Origin: Amycolatopsis vastitatis
Lineage (GTDB): Bacteria; Actinomycetota; Actinomycetes; Mycobacteriales; Pseudonocardiaceae
Direction of reading: 5' to 3'
Assembly: GCF_002234595.1 (NCBI RefSeq)
Contig: NZ_NMUL01000060.1
Location: 43,642 to 107,641 of the forward strand
DNA length: 64,000 nt
Part shown: in pieces, positions 34,571 through 43,914 of the stretch
How the letters are laid out: the number at the start of each line of letters is the position of its first letter
Position numbering within the stretch: position 1 is the stretch's first letter
The notes under the pieces: model-generated
The model's input: only the letters and a program-made list of their open reading frames with translations
Told to the model about the DNA's origin: nothing
The model's database searches: none
Made by a program: the position numbers and the translations under genes

Positions 34571-36877
34571 GATGAGGAAGCGGGCGCCGCCGAGCACCGA
34601 CTTCTCCAGCATCAACCGGACCGTCCCGCCGAGCGACTCGATCCAGAACCGCGCGCACTCCAGCCCACCGCCGCTGCCCGTGTGTTCGGTAGAATCCGGA
34701 ATGACGTTGCTCTCCAACACCTCGTACACGTGCTTCGGCACGCCAGCCCCGCTGTCCGCGATCTCGATCAACGCCGTCCGTGTGGCCGAGTCGACCGACA
34801 GTGTTATGGTCACCGTCCCAGAGCCGCCGGAACGTGTGGTGGCTCGCGCTGCGCGGACACCGTTGCCGATGATGTTCTCCAATGCCAGCCGCAGCCCCAT
34901 CACCCGGCCGACGCAAGTCGCCTCCGCAGCGGAATGGAAGAGTACGTCGACAGCGCGGTCGCACGCCTCCATCTTCCGCCACACGAACTCGCACTCGAGC
35001 CTGAGATCGAAGCGTTGGTTCGGATCCATCCACTCCGCCATCGATCGGCGCACCTTCCGGTTCGCGGACACATTGGCACGATCGTCGGCCGGTCCCGGAT
35101 CGTGTTGCCCCGCCCACACGTGCACGGTGTCCTCGAGGACCCTGCGGTACAACGCGTCGTGGCTGCGCTTCTCGACACTGCGGTTGTACTGCTCGACCAA
35201 GCGGGACACGGGATCCTGCACGACGGCCTCTGGCAGGCGTCGAAGTGCGCGCACCACGCCGCACCCACACGGCGTGAGATCGACGCTGTCCGGTGACCAA
35301 TGCGGCAGGTAGCGTAGTTCCTTCAAGCGCGCCAACGTCTCCTCCACGTTGATCATGCTGTCAACTGCGGCTTCGCAGCTCGCTTCGCCGAGTAGCGTAA
35401 GGAGGTACTCCCGAAGGCTCTGCTCGTCCGCTGGTTGGTACATGGCGATGGCGGACAGCATCGCGAACAGTTCGTCGCCGAGATCGGCGCGCACAGCGTC
35501 CGCCAGCACCTTGTCGAACTCGGCCGCTTCGCGCTCCGCCGTGAGGTCGAACTCCTTTGAAGGGACCATTCGCCTGATGACGGCGAGCAGGGCGGGTACG
35601 TGCCGGCCGGTCACTTCCAGCAAGGCGTCGAGCTGTGCCGATTTCAACGTATGTCCCAATAGGTACAACAGCCACCACGCGTGTGCGCGCAACCGTTGCG
35701 GATGTTCGGTGCTGAGGCTGCCCGCGAGCACTGCCCCGACACCTCGTTGCGTGCATATGGTACGCAGCAACGAGATCAACCGAGCCTCACGACTTCTTGG
35801 TTTCCCGTCGTCGTCCCCGACGAGCAGGCCTAATACCGCGGCGACGTCCACGACTACCTGTGTGCTGCTCCCATTGTCCACGACGTCGAGAGCTAGGCGG
35901 AACGCGGCCTCACCCTGCTCACGTCCCACTGCGAACCGGACAGGTTCCCTCCCGGTGAACGCCAGCTGCGGCAGCTTCGGGTCGTCGGGCAGCACCAACC
36001 GGGTGTAGAGCACACCGTCTTCTTCTTCCAGCGGAGGCGCGACGTCCACGTCGGCGACAAGCCGTTGCAACGCAGCCACGTACGCCGCGATAGCTGCACG
36101 TGAACCGGTGGGCAGGTCGATGATCGCGGCAATCATCGCCTGTCCTGCCGCGTCATCGGGCATATACCGCCGAACCAGCGGCTGGCCAGCCCCGGACGTG
36201 CTCAGCCACTGGCAGATGCGCACCAGTTCAACGGTGCGAAACGGCCAAGGCTGCTCGGACACTGACACGGGGATCCGAATGTGGTCGTCAGGTTCCTTCA
36301 GCGCCTCCTCTGCCAACCGGTACTCGCCTGCTGCGACGAGGTCCAAGAGGTAACAGGCGAGGCCGTCGGGGAGTTCCCGCCGGTGCCTCTCGATTCGGGC
36401 GAGCAGACGCTGTTCCTTGTCGCGTTCCGCGCCCGCCAACGCGGCCGCTGCCTCGTTCAGCGGCGCTTCCACGCTCACGCGGCGGGAGCCCACTTGCACT
36501 CGGCCGGTCACCTCGGAAGGCAGCTCGAGTCCTGCGCGGTCTGCGCGAGCCATCAGTAGATGTCGCTTCGCCGTAAGTTCCTCGTCGGCCTTGTTGCGAG
36601 CATCCGCGAGGTACTCCCGGCAGCGCTCCACCTGCTCCGCGGACATGACGGCAAGATCTTCCAACTCGGTCACGGCTTTCACCGCCACGGCGTACTCACC
36701 CATGTCGCTGAGCCGGCGTACAGCGGATTCCGGTGACCACCCGCGTGCCAGGTCCTCGGCCGCGACTCTCGCCACCGTGCGCGTTGGCAACTCGTTGGAG
36801 TCGAGCAGAGTGGTGACCAGGTCGGGAAAGCGCCACGACGCCAGGCCGACGGTCGGATCAGGCAGATGGTCAGACAT
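34544..36877 (-). CDS. Large protein with C-terminal GHKL (histidine-kinase-like) ATPase domain
   Basis: The protein has 777 residues from ATG 36877, which overlaps the stop of the PLD gene by 8 nt; GGGGTG lies upstream. The C-terminal 120 residues have the N box (ENIIGNGVRAA), G1 box (DSGAGVP) and G2 box (GSGGGL) of a GHKL ATP-binding domain. The region before it has His residues (HVWAGQHD, LFHSAAEA) that could be phosphorylated, but no classic HisKA H-box. The first 640 residues are helical, HEAT/TPR-like in feel, and unassigned. No membrane helix is present, so it is a cytoplasmic sensor. Co-operonic with the Mokosh-like genes and convergent with a receiver protein, it probably forms a two-component pair with the latter. 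Confidence 0.6.
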   Translation of the reverse strand: MSDHLPDPTVGLASWRFPDLVTTLLDSNELPTRTVARVAAEDLARGWSPESAVRRLSDMGEYAVAVKAVTELEDLAVMSAEQVERCREYLADARNKADEELTAKRHLLMARADRAGLELPSEVTGRVQVGSRRVSVEAPLNEAAAALAGAERDKEQRLLARIERHRRELPDGLACYLLDLVAAGEYRLAEEALKEPDDHIRIPVSVSEQPWPFRTVELVRICQWLSTSGAGQPLVRRYMPDDAAGQAMIAAIIDLPTGSRAAIAAYVAALQRLVADVDVAPPLEEEDGVLYTRLVLPDDPKLPQLAFTGREPVRFAVGREQGEAAFRLALDVVDNGSSTQVVVDVAAVLGLLVGDDDGKPRSREARLISLLRTICTQRGVGAVLAGSLSTEHPQRLRAHAWWLLYLLGHTLKSAQLDALLEVTGRHVPALLAVIRRMVPSKEFDLTAEREAAEFDKVLADAVRADLGDELFAMLSAIAMYQPADEQSLREYLLTLLGEASCEAAVDSMINVEETLARLKELRYLPHWSPDSVDLTPCGCGVVRALRRLPEAVVQDPVSRLVEQYNRSVEKRSHDALYRRVLEDTVHVWAGQHDPGPADDRANVSANRKVRRSMAEWMDPNQRFDLRLECEFVWRKMEACDRAVDVLFHSAAEATCVGRVMGLRLALENIIGNGVRAARATTRSGGSGTVTITLSVDSATRTALIEIADSGAGVPKHVYEVLESNVIPDSTEHTGSGGGLECARFWIESLGGTVRLMLEKSVLGGARFLISLPVVTGA

Positions 36878-39800
36878 CGGCGTCACCCCGGACTACGGTC
36901 GTCAGCTTCTCGAGCGCCCATACAGCAAGCTCGTAGCACGGCTCGGCAGGCAGGGATTCCCTCAACTGCCTCGCGTGCTCCGCGATGGCGTCGATCTCGG
37001 CAAGCTCGTCACCGGTGATGGCGCGGTCGGTGATCGGGCTCAGTGCGCGCAGATCGTTCGTGGCGCGCCGGACTGCCCTCAGCAGTGCGGAGCTCTTTAT
37101 CAGCATCGACTTGCGGCGGTTGTCGGTGAGCAACGGCTGCTTGGCGGCGCGGGTGGCGTCGTCAAGCCAGTGCCCCTCATTTGTTCCGTTGTCGCTCGTC
37201 CAGGTTTCGAGACGCGCCGCGTCCTTCCGCTCCACGATGTCGCGCAGCACCGCGAGAGGTCCGGCGTCGCGTACGAGGTAGTCCTTCGTCGCATTACCGT
37301 TGGCGCAATTCGGGTCGTACCGTTCGAACGCGGTCAACGGTGTACGAACGCCATCCCAGATCTCGTCGGAGACCGCTTCCATACGTACAGTGGCCGCCCG
37401 AGCACGCAACGCTTGAACCGGCAGCTGCCCGCGCGTGGTGACATGTGCGACGGCGGCAGCGGCGAACGCCTGCACGCTGGCGTCGGAAGCGAACTCTGCG
37501 AGCAATTCGACGGGCTCCACCAGGTCGCCGCCGCTGTTCAGCAGAAGGTCCGCGCTCGCGTACGCGCACAGCGCGCGATAGTCCTTCTCCGACGCCGACG
37601 CGATGAGTTTGGCCAGAGACGGCGCACCGAACGCGGTGGCCGCAGCGCTGAGCAGCACGGAGACCGGCGCACCGTCGTCGGGAAGTGCCAATCGCACCGC
37701 GTAGGCGCTTCGCCAGTCGCGTCCGGTCCACAGCGAACCGAACAGCAGCCGGCCCCAGCGCAGATGATCAGCACCACCCTGCTCCGTGAAGGAGTACATC
37801 GCGGCGTTCAGGCGAGTCAGCTCGTTGTCGCTGGCTCCGCACTCGGCGAGCACGTCGGCGACGTCGAATGGACTGGGCAGCGGACGGCAGGCCGCGACGA
37901 TCTCCTTCGGGTCGAAGGAGGATCCGGTCTTGCGCAGGGCCGCAAGCACCCGCGTGGCCGCGATGTCCACCTGTCCACGAACGATGTCCCGTGGCGCAGC
38001 AACGGTTCTTCGCATGTCTCCGGACCAGGTCGCCCACTGATCTCCTAGCATGGGGCGGGAGATGTCGTCGGCCAGCGCCGACGAGAGAACGCGGAGGCTG
38101 ATCTCGCTGCGCTGTTTCCTGCGGCCGGCGCCGGACCTGCCCTCGAAGGAGAGAAAGTTGTAGCTGCCGACCACCGCTTCATCATCGATGATCAGAATTT
38201 TCGCGTGATTTTGCTCGTCGTGTATGATGATCAGTTTGCCCACACCTTCACGGACCGTCGCGTCTGCGAGAGCGCGCAACTTCTGCAAGCACTCGTCGTC
38301 GTCAAGTTGGCGGTGGGTTCTCCGATACACGAGTGCGACGTTGGCGCCGCGTCGCAGGCATTGCCGGATTCGCTCGACGAAACCGTCGTTTACCACGGCC
38401 GCGGAGAACTGATCGGAAGAGATCAACACTCTGCTGCGCGCCGCGCCCAGTCCGTCCCAGAGCAGGTAGCTGTGGAAATGATCTCGCACCACGCCGACCA
38501 CAGGTTCCATTTCGGAGACCGAGTTGGCGAGGGAGGCTCCGAACGTCGCCCACGAACGCGACCACAGCGATACCGACGTCGCGTCCTCGGGCGCGGCATC
38601 AAGTTCTTCCGCGAACTCTGGACGCGGCGGCACCACATGCGGCAACGCCCGCGACCTATCGCCGAAGACGTTGCGGTCCCGAATGATCGCGCACGCGTGG
38701 TCGTAGTTGGGCGAGGTTTGGTGCGCCCATTCGAGCAGTTCGTCGATGACCGGCGCAGGTGTGTCGTCCGCGGCGCGCACGACCAGGCCGACCTCAGCGT
38801 GCGTCCCGTGGCTGGCGAAATTCTTGCTCGTCACCAATGCCTGTCGGTCGTCTACGAGGACGACCTTCGCGTGGACGTGGGCGGGCTGGGCGCGGTCGTA
38901 GCGCACCGCACCGGTACCGCCCGACGCGAGGCGAACCCGCTCGACGTCGTGGAGTGCGTCGATCACACGGGTGTCAAGCGGACCCTCGTCGCGGTCGATT
39001 CCCCAAAGGACGGTCACCTCGACGCCGCGTCGCACCGCGCGTTTCAGCGCATCGACGTAGCTCTCGATGCCGCCGTGGTACTTCAGCCACGGCACGGAGA
39101 TCACGACCTGCTTGGCCGCGGCATCGATCAGGGCCACGATCGCCGTGCGATGCTCCTCGGACGTGCGGACGACGGTGATGGACATCTGCCGCTCAGCCAT
39201 GTCGTGGACGCGCGCCACGAGGTTGTCGGCCCGCGAGGCCGTTCGGTCGTGGTCTCGTCTGCGGTTCGCGGGTGCGGTGTGCACGAGCGAGCCAGCTGCG
39301 ACGACGAAGCCCGCCAGGTCCTGGTGGATGTCGTCCCGCCGATCTGCGACCTGGTCGGCCGCGCCGCGCAGCGCCTGCACGAAGGCACTCTTCGACTGCG
39401 TCTCCACCAGTAACTGCAGCCGGCTCTCCGCCTGCAGCTGCACGTTTGAGGGCAACGACTTGTCCACTACTCGCACGACGAGCCTGCCCCCGTCCACACC
39501 TGCCTGCACGCTCAGCGGGGCGAACTTGGTGAACGCCGCCTTCGTCAGGTCTTTGGGCGCCAGGTACGCCTGCAGCACCTGCATGTCCCCGTCGAGCCCG
39601 GTGTCCTTGCGGCGCTCTAGGCTGCGGTTCAGCGCAGCCGCGAGTGCGTCCGGCTCGACGTTTGCCGCGGTCCAGTCCTGGGGTGAGCGCGTGACGACGA
39701 GATTCGCTCGTCCCGGTGCGAATCGCCCAGCGGTCAGCGGCAGCACCCGCCCGGTCAGGGTGTCGAGTAGGACGTCCTCGGTGTCCGGTATCGACAGCGC

Positions 39801-40109
39801 CGCGTCGATGGCCTGTCCCTCCGGCAACTTCGCGAGCTCATCGGCCGCCAATGGCGACAGCTGGATCGTCTCCGCTCCGAACTCGTCAAACTCGAAGAAA
39901 ACCCGCTGTGTGCGCCACAGGTCTCCGAGCAGATCGACCATCAAACGCGGGGTAAGCCCGAAGAGGTCCGCGAGCCCCTGCATCGTGGTCACGCCGGCGT
40001 CGACCGCCTTGAGCACCAACGTTTCCAGCACCGAAGTGCGCGACCTCGGGCCGAGCTGGAGCCGCACGGTGAGCACTTCGCATTCCACGTAGACGTCGAT
40101 TACCTTCAC
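36870..40109 (-). CDS. mkoB: PLD-family nuclease, Mokosh MkoB-like
   Basis: The protein has 1079 residues from GTG 40109, which overlaps the stop of the helicase gene (GTGA) and has GAGGTGA 8 nt upstream; a longer frame to 40178 is not needed. Two HxKx4D motifs of the phospholipase D superfamily are complete: His413/Lys415/Asp420 (HAKVVLVDD) and His635/Lys637/Asp642 (HAKILIIDD), each with the downstream S/N pair (SKNF; GSYNF). The N-terminal 300 residues have a winged-helix-like segment (TMQGLADLFGLTPRLMVDLL). The C-terminal 400 are helical. PLD nuclease next to a kinase-helicase protein is the layout of type I Mokosh antiphage systems. The nuclease is the probable effector. Confidence 0.75.
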   Translation of the reverse strand: MKVIDVYVECEVLTVRLQLGPRSRTSVLETLVLKAVDAGVTTMQGLADLFGLTPRLMVDLLGDLWRTQRVFFEFDEFGAETIQLSPLAADELAKLPEGQAIDAALSIPDTEDVLLDTLTGRVLPLTAGRFAPGRANLVVTRSPQDWTAANVEPDALAAALNRSLERRKDTGLDGDMQVLQAYLAPKDLTKAAFTKFAPLSVQAGVDGGRLVVRVVDKSLPSNVQLQAESRLQLLVETQSKSAFVQALRGAADQVADRRDDIHQDLAGFVVAAGSLVHTAPANRRRDHDRTASRADNLVARVHDMAERQMSITVVRTSEEHRTAIVALIDAAAKQVVISVPWLKYHGGIESYVDALKRAVRRGVEVTVLWGIDRDEGPLDTRVIDALHDVERVRLASGGTGAVRYDRAQPAHVHAKVVLVDDRQALVTSKNFASHGTHAEVGLVVRAADDTPAPVIDELLEWAHQTSPNYDHACAIIRDRNVFGDRSRALPHVVPPRPEFAEELDAAPEDATSVSLWSRSWATFGASLANSVSEMEPVVGVVRDHFHSYLLWDGLGAARSRVLISSDQFSAAVVNDGFVERIRQCLRRGANVALVYRRTHRQLDDDECLQKLRALADATVREGVGKLIIIHDEQNHAKILIIDDEAVVGSYNFLSFEGRSGAGRRKQRSEISLRVLSSALADDISRPMLGDQWATWSGDMRRTVAAPRDIVRGQVDIAATRVLAALRKTGSSFDPKEIVAACRPLPSPFDVADVLAECGASDNELTRLNAAMYSFTEQGGADHLRWGRLLFGSLWTGRDWRSAYAVRLALPDDGAPVSVLLSAAATAFGAPSLAKLIASASEKDYRALCAYASADLLLNSGGDLVEPVELLAEFASDASVQAFAAAAVAHVTTRGQLPVQALRARAATVRMEAVSDEIWDGVRTPLTAFERYDPNCANGNATKDYLVRDAGPLAVLRDIVERKDAARLETWTSDNGTNEGHWLDDATRAAKQPLLTDNRRKSMLIKSSALLRAVRRATNDLRALSPITDRAITGDELAEIDAIAEHARQLRESLPAEPCYELAVWALEKLTTVVRGDADV

Positions 40110-43100
40110 GACGGCATCACCTCGCTCATCGCGACGACCCGACCTAACTCCCGCGCCGCTGCCACCACCGCCTCCCACTCCGGAATGCCGCAGTGCTCGT
40201 ACTTCGAGATCCGACCCACCACCACCAGCAAGTCCTGTGCCCTGCTGAGCATCACGTTCGCTCGCGCCGGATCAGCGACGTGACCGAGGCCTGCGTAGGC
40301 CTCTCTTGAATCGCGATCGCGAACCAGCGATGCGATCACGATGCGCGCCTCACGCCCCTGGAATGAATCCACCGTCCACACGTCGTCGGCGTGCTCGGCC
40401 AGGCGCATCTGGATGCGCTCGACCTGCTTGCGGTACGGCGTGATGATGGCGAGCACCTTGCCCTTCGTGTCCGCGGCGAGGTGCTCGAGTGACGGTTCAA
40501 AGGACCGCACCACGGTGGACACGAGCTCGGCCTCGACGTCGTTGAACCAGTAGCCGGTCGCCTTCTGCGTGACGCCGGTGTCGATCCAGACCAGAGATCG
40601 TCCACGTGCCCAGAGCGGACGCACCAGGCCGTGATCGCGGTCGGGACGCACGGTCTTCAGGCCGCCAAGCTTCAGCGATGAGTAGAAACCGCGGCTTACG
40701 ACCTCCGCGATTGGCTTGCGCATGCGACGCTGTTCGGTCAGCTCCAACCGCGGCGCTCCGTCTCTCGCCTCGGTGAACATGTGCCCGAAGGTGGCGAAGA
40801 TCTGCCTGTACCGATCGCGCATCTCCCACCACCCCGCCACGTTCTCGTCCGGATCGTCGCGGCAGTTATCCAGGAACGCCATCACGTCGTTCAGTGCGAA
40901 CGCACCAATCTGCGCCTGGTCACCGACCAGCGTCCACCTGATCCCGCGCACCAACGGCAACGCGAGCTCAGTGGGCCACGCCTTCGCCGCCTCCTCGATC
41001 ACGACCCAGTCGAACGGTTCATTGGAGCCGTGATCCACCAACCGGGTCTTGGTGGACGCGCCCGTGGTGGCGAAGATGAGGTTCGCACCGCGACGCACCC
41101 GCGTCTGCAACTCGGGTCCGGAGATTGCGACGGCGTGCAGCCACATCTCCTGGATCTTCGTGATGGCGGGGTTGTCGTACCGCCGCGCACCTCGTCCGTC
41201 CAGCTTGCTCTTGATCTCACGCTCGAGCCGCGGCACCACACGGCCGGGCATGAACTCGGTCACTGGAGCCTTGACGTTGCCTGCGGTAAAATCGCTGGCG
41301 AGGCGAACCGCGAGCCAGTTCGCCCTAGTCGGATTGCCGGCCTCGTCCACCGCACCGATCTTGCTCAGGATGCGGGCAGCCAGGTTGTCCAGCGCGTCAT
41401 GTGACTGCGCCGACACCAACACGCGGGCCTGGTCATCCTTCGAGAGATACTCAGCGACCGCCTGGGAGGTAACCTCCGTCTTGCCCGTTCCGGGTGGACC
41501 CTGGACCGCGAACATCGACTGGTGCTCGAGCATGGTGCGCATGGCTTCAAGCCCCTCGCCCTCTAGCTTGCCCCCAGTGGTGTCTTGCCACTTCGGCGCA
41601 CCGCGCACGCCGGTCGGCCGGACCAATCCCTGCAGCAGCACCACGTTGTTCTCGAGTTCGTCCACCGCGCTCGACTGAGCCAACAGGTTTCCCCGCCCCG
41701 CCCGGTCGTTGGCCATGCGCAGCCAGCCTCGCTCAGGAAGGTCTGCGAACCGGGCCGCTTCCAGCGTGGCGGTTTCCCTGCCGTGGACCTCCACCAACCG
41801 ATACCGACCCATTACATCACCGGGCATGCCACCTTTGTCCGCCAGCACTTCGATCTCTGGGGAGGCCAAGTCCTTCGCGACCTCTTCCGCGAGGAAGTCG
41901 GCCATGCCGAGACGCAGCCGCTCATCACCGATGATCTTCTTGTGCATCGAGGACTGCCGTGACGCCCGGTCAGCGTCGCGCGAGCGGTCCCAGCGCACCG
42001 CCACCGTTCGCCCGGCAGGAAGTCCCTCGCGCACATACGCGTATTCCCTGGCGAACAACTGAGCACCTTGGTAGTCGATGAACCAGCGTAACGCGTCCAA
42101 ATACTCTCGCTGCTCACGCGTCTTGGCATGCCTCTGAGCGGTCGACGTCAGCAGCGCGGGCCAACTCGGCCGGTCTGATGAACGCTTTTCCAGTTCGACA
42201 GGGCTCGCCTTGTGGTCGACCGCCTCGACGCGGTGCAAGTTCCTGCCGAGACTGCCCGCCCGCAACGAGTGCAACTCCTTCGACGCGCGCGCGTTCTCGA
42301 TCACGTACTTGATGACCTTTATGTTGTCGAAGTACTCCTTGCGACCGAAACGGATGCGGTAGAGTGTCTCGGCGAACCACACAAAGTTGTGTCCAAACAG
42401 GACTGTCTGTGCTCGCTGCCGGTCTTCTGTTTTACCGACCTTGACGAACGGCACCGCACCTTCAGACGAGTGGCACACTGTCGCGCCGCGGAGATCGCTC
42501 TCGATCAGATCGACCAGTTGCTTCAAGCCTTCGTCGGTCATGGACGACTCGGACAGATGCCCCCACTTGAACAACGTGCGGTCGCTGTCCTCCCGCATGT
42601 AGGCAACAAGGTACGGCTGACCACTGTTGTTCTCAGGCGCATATCGGCCCGCGATCGTATCGTAGTTCCGGCTAAGCGCTGTCATGACCTCGGACATCGA
42701 TGGCCTGGACCGAGGATCGGACTGCAGCATTTCTCCCAGCAGTTCGGACAACGCCGCCGGCAACTCCTGCGAGATAGTTACCCGACGCCGCAATCCCTTC
42801 TGGAACTCGCGCAACTCCGGTCCAAGCTCAGGTACCTCACCCAGCAAGTCCGGCCCAAGCAACCACTCTGCCGCGATCACACCAAGGCTGAAGACGTCAC
42901 CCGGGAAGTCACCCGCTCCGGTGTTGCCGGGAGCCGCAAGGAGAAAATCGACCCGCTCCGGTGGAGTATACGCCAGAAAGCGTGGGTCCTGCCGCAGGTA
43001 GAGTGGACGGACCCGGCCGGCGCCCTCGCGGTCGATCTGACTACCGCGCAAGAGGTTCGACACCATCGAGCTCATCTCGAAACGCGCCAGCAACACTCGG

Positions 43101-43642
43101 ATCCCGTCGTCTCCCTCCTCGTGCTCCAAAGTGCCCGGCCAGAGGTTCCGGTGAGCGATCCTGGAGTCGTGCAGAACCGCGAGGCCATCGGCAAGCTTCC
43201 ACAACGTACGCACTGCCTGCGCGGGACGTTCATGGAAGTAGGTAGCCATCGCCCTGGAGTCCTCGTCGCTCATGAGCACCTTCGTCCGGATGAACCCGGC
43301 GCCTGCGGTGTCCGAGCCGCCGCTCTCTATGTCCTCCGGCCGGACATACCCGCCACCTTCCAGCATCGGCAGACTGGGGTGCCCCAGACCTCCGATACGT
43401 TGCAGGACACGGAGTTCTTGCTCCCAGAGATGCCCGCCAACCTCGCCAAGCCCAAGGTAGACCGTTAGGGCGACATCGTGGTCGTTACGGTCCAGAAGGG
43501 AGTATCGGTAGATCTTTCCCTCGACGAGTTCCTTGCCGTCCAGTCGTTCGATGCTTCCACTCAGCGGGACGAACCGATCGCCGCCGTACGCCTCGGTGGT
43601 GAGCACCGCCCGCACCACCCGATCCGCCTGAACTATGCTCAC
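40106..43642 (-). CDS. mkoA: Kinase-like domain fused to SF1 helicase, Mokosh MkoA-like
   Basis: The protein has 1178 residues from GTG 43642, with GAGGAG upstream. Residues about 25-330 have a protein-kinase fold pattern, but key residues are degenerate: no Lys in the VALTVYL strand, HRN (164-166) instead of HRD, RFE (187-189) instead of DFG. From about residue 700 an SF1 helicase of the DNA2/UPF1 (COG1112) class follows: Walker A GPPGTGKT at 715-722, VVIEEAAKAWP, GDQAQIGAF, ITPYRKQV, TVDSFQGREA and VMLSRA. Kinase-helicase plus PLD partner is the type I Mokosh design as I know it. The kinase part is probably a pseudokinase that binds rather than phosphorylates. First gene of the operon with the PLD and GHKL genes. 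Confidence 0.75.
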   Translation of the reverse strand: MSIVQADRVVRAVLTTEAYGGDRFVPLSGSIERLDGKELVEGKIYRYSLLDRNDHDVALTVYLGLGEVGGHLWEQELRVLQRIGGLGHPSLPMLEGGGYVRPEDIESGGSDTAGAGFIRTKVLMSDEDSRAMATYFHERPAQAVRTLWKLADGLAVLHDSRIAHRNLWPGTLEHEEGDDGIRVLLARFEMSSMVSNLLRGSQIDREGAGRVRPLYLRQDPRFLAYTPPERVDFLLAAPGNTGAGDFPGDVFSLGVIAAEWLLGPDLLGEVPELGPELREFQKGLRRRVTISQELPAALSELLGEMLQSDPRSRPSMSEVMTALSRNYDTIAGRYAPENNSGQPYLVAYMREDSDRTLFKWGHLSESSMTDEGLKQLVDLIESDLRGATVCHSSEGAVPFVKVGKTEDRQRAQTVLFGHNFVWFAETLYRIRFGRKEYFDNIKVIKYVIENARASKELHSLRAGSLGRNLHRVEAVDHKASPVELEKRSSDRPSWPALLTSTAQRHAKTREQREYLDALRWFIDYQGAQLFAREYAYVREGLPAGRTVAVRWDRSRDADRASRQSSMHKKIIGDERLRLGMADFLAEEVAKDLASPEIEVLADKGGMPGDVMGRYRLVEVHGRETATLEAARFADLPERGWLRMANDRAGRGNLLAQSSAVDELENNVVLLQGLVRPTGVRGAPKWQDTTGGKLEGEGLEAMRTMLEHQSMFAVQGPPGTGKTEVTSQAVAEYLSKDDQARVLVSAQSHDALDNLAARILSKIGAVDEAGNPTRANWLAVRLASDFTAGNVKAPVTEFMPGRVVPRLEREIKSKLDGRGARRYDNPAITKIQEMWLHAVAISGPELQTRVRRGANLIFATTGASTKTRLVDHGSNEPFDWVVIEEAAKAWPTELALPLVRGIRWTLVGDQAQIGAFALNDVMAFLDNCRDDPDENVAGWWEMRDRYRQIFATFGHMFTEARDGAPRLELTEQRRMRKPIAEVVSRGFYSSLKLGGLKTVRPDRDHGLVRPLWARGRSLVWIDTGVTQKATGYWFNDVEAELVSTVVRSFEPSLEHLAADTKGKVLAIITPYRKQVERIQMRLAEHADDVWTVDSFQGREARIVIASLVRDRDSREAYAGLGHVADPARANVMLSRAQDLLVVVGRISKYEHCGIPEWEAVVAAARELGRVVAMSEVMPS

Positions 43643-43804
43643 GGGTGTCTCCTCGGTCGGTTGAACTGGACACGCCGAGCCACTAGCGATCCCACATCGA
43701 TGGTTCGACTGTAAAAGTCAGTGCGTTGTAGCATCCGATCTGTAAACTCATGACGTTCCGCTACCGCGACCGTCGCTCGTGCCGCGCCCTTCGTTTCCTG
43801 AATT

Positions 43805-43818
43805 CCCGGATTACCGGG
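43805..43818 (-). terminator. Weak hairpin between the jetD-like and mkoA-like genes
   Basis: CCCGG-ATTA-CCGGG forms a 5-bp stem in the 272-nt gap between the two operons, which run in the same direction. It may end the Wadjet-like transcript. The short stem and missing U-tract make this tentative. Confidence 0.3.
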
Positions 43819-43914
43819 TCTCATTCACCTGTTTGTCGTAATAACCTAACGTTTCGGCAACCACAATCGGGCTCGGTTGAAGGCGCTCTGGACCGGGCTC
43901 GGCAGCAATCCACA

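Noticed and set aside
36417..38048. Plus-strand 543-residue open frame across the GHKL and PLD genes
   Set aside because: It covers two overlapping minus-strand genes with clear motifs, and its own product has none.
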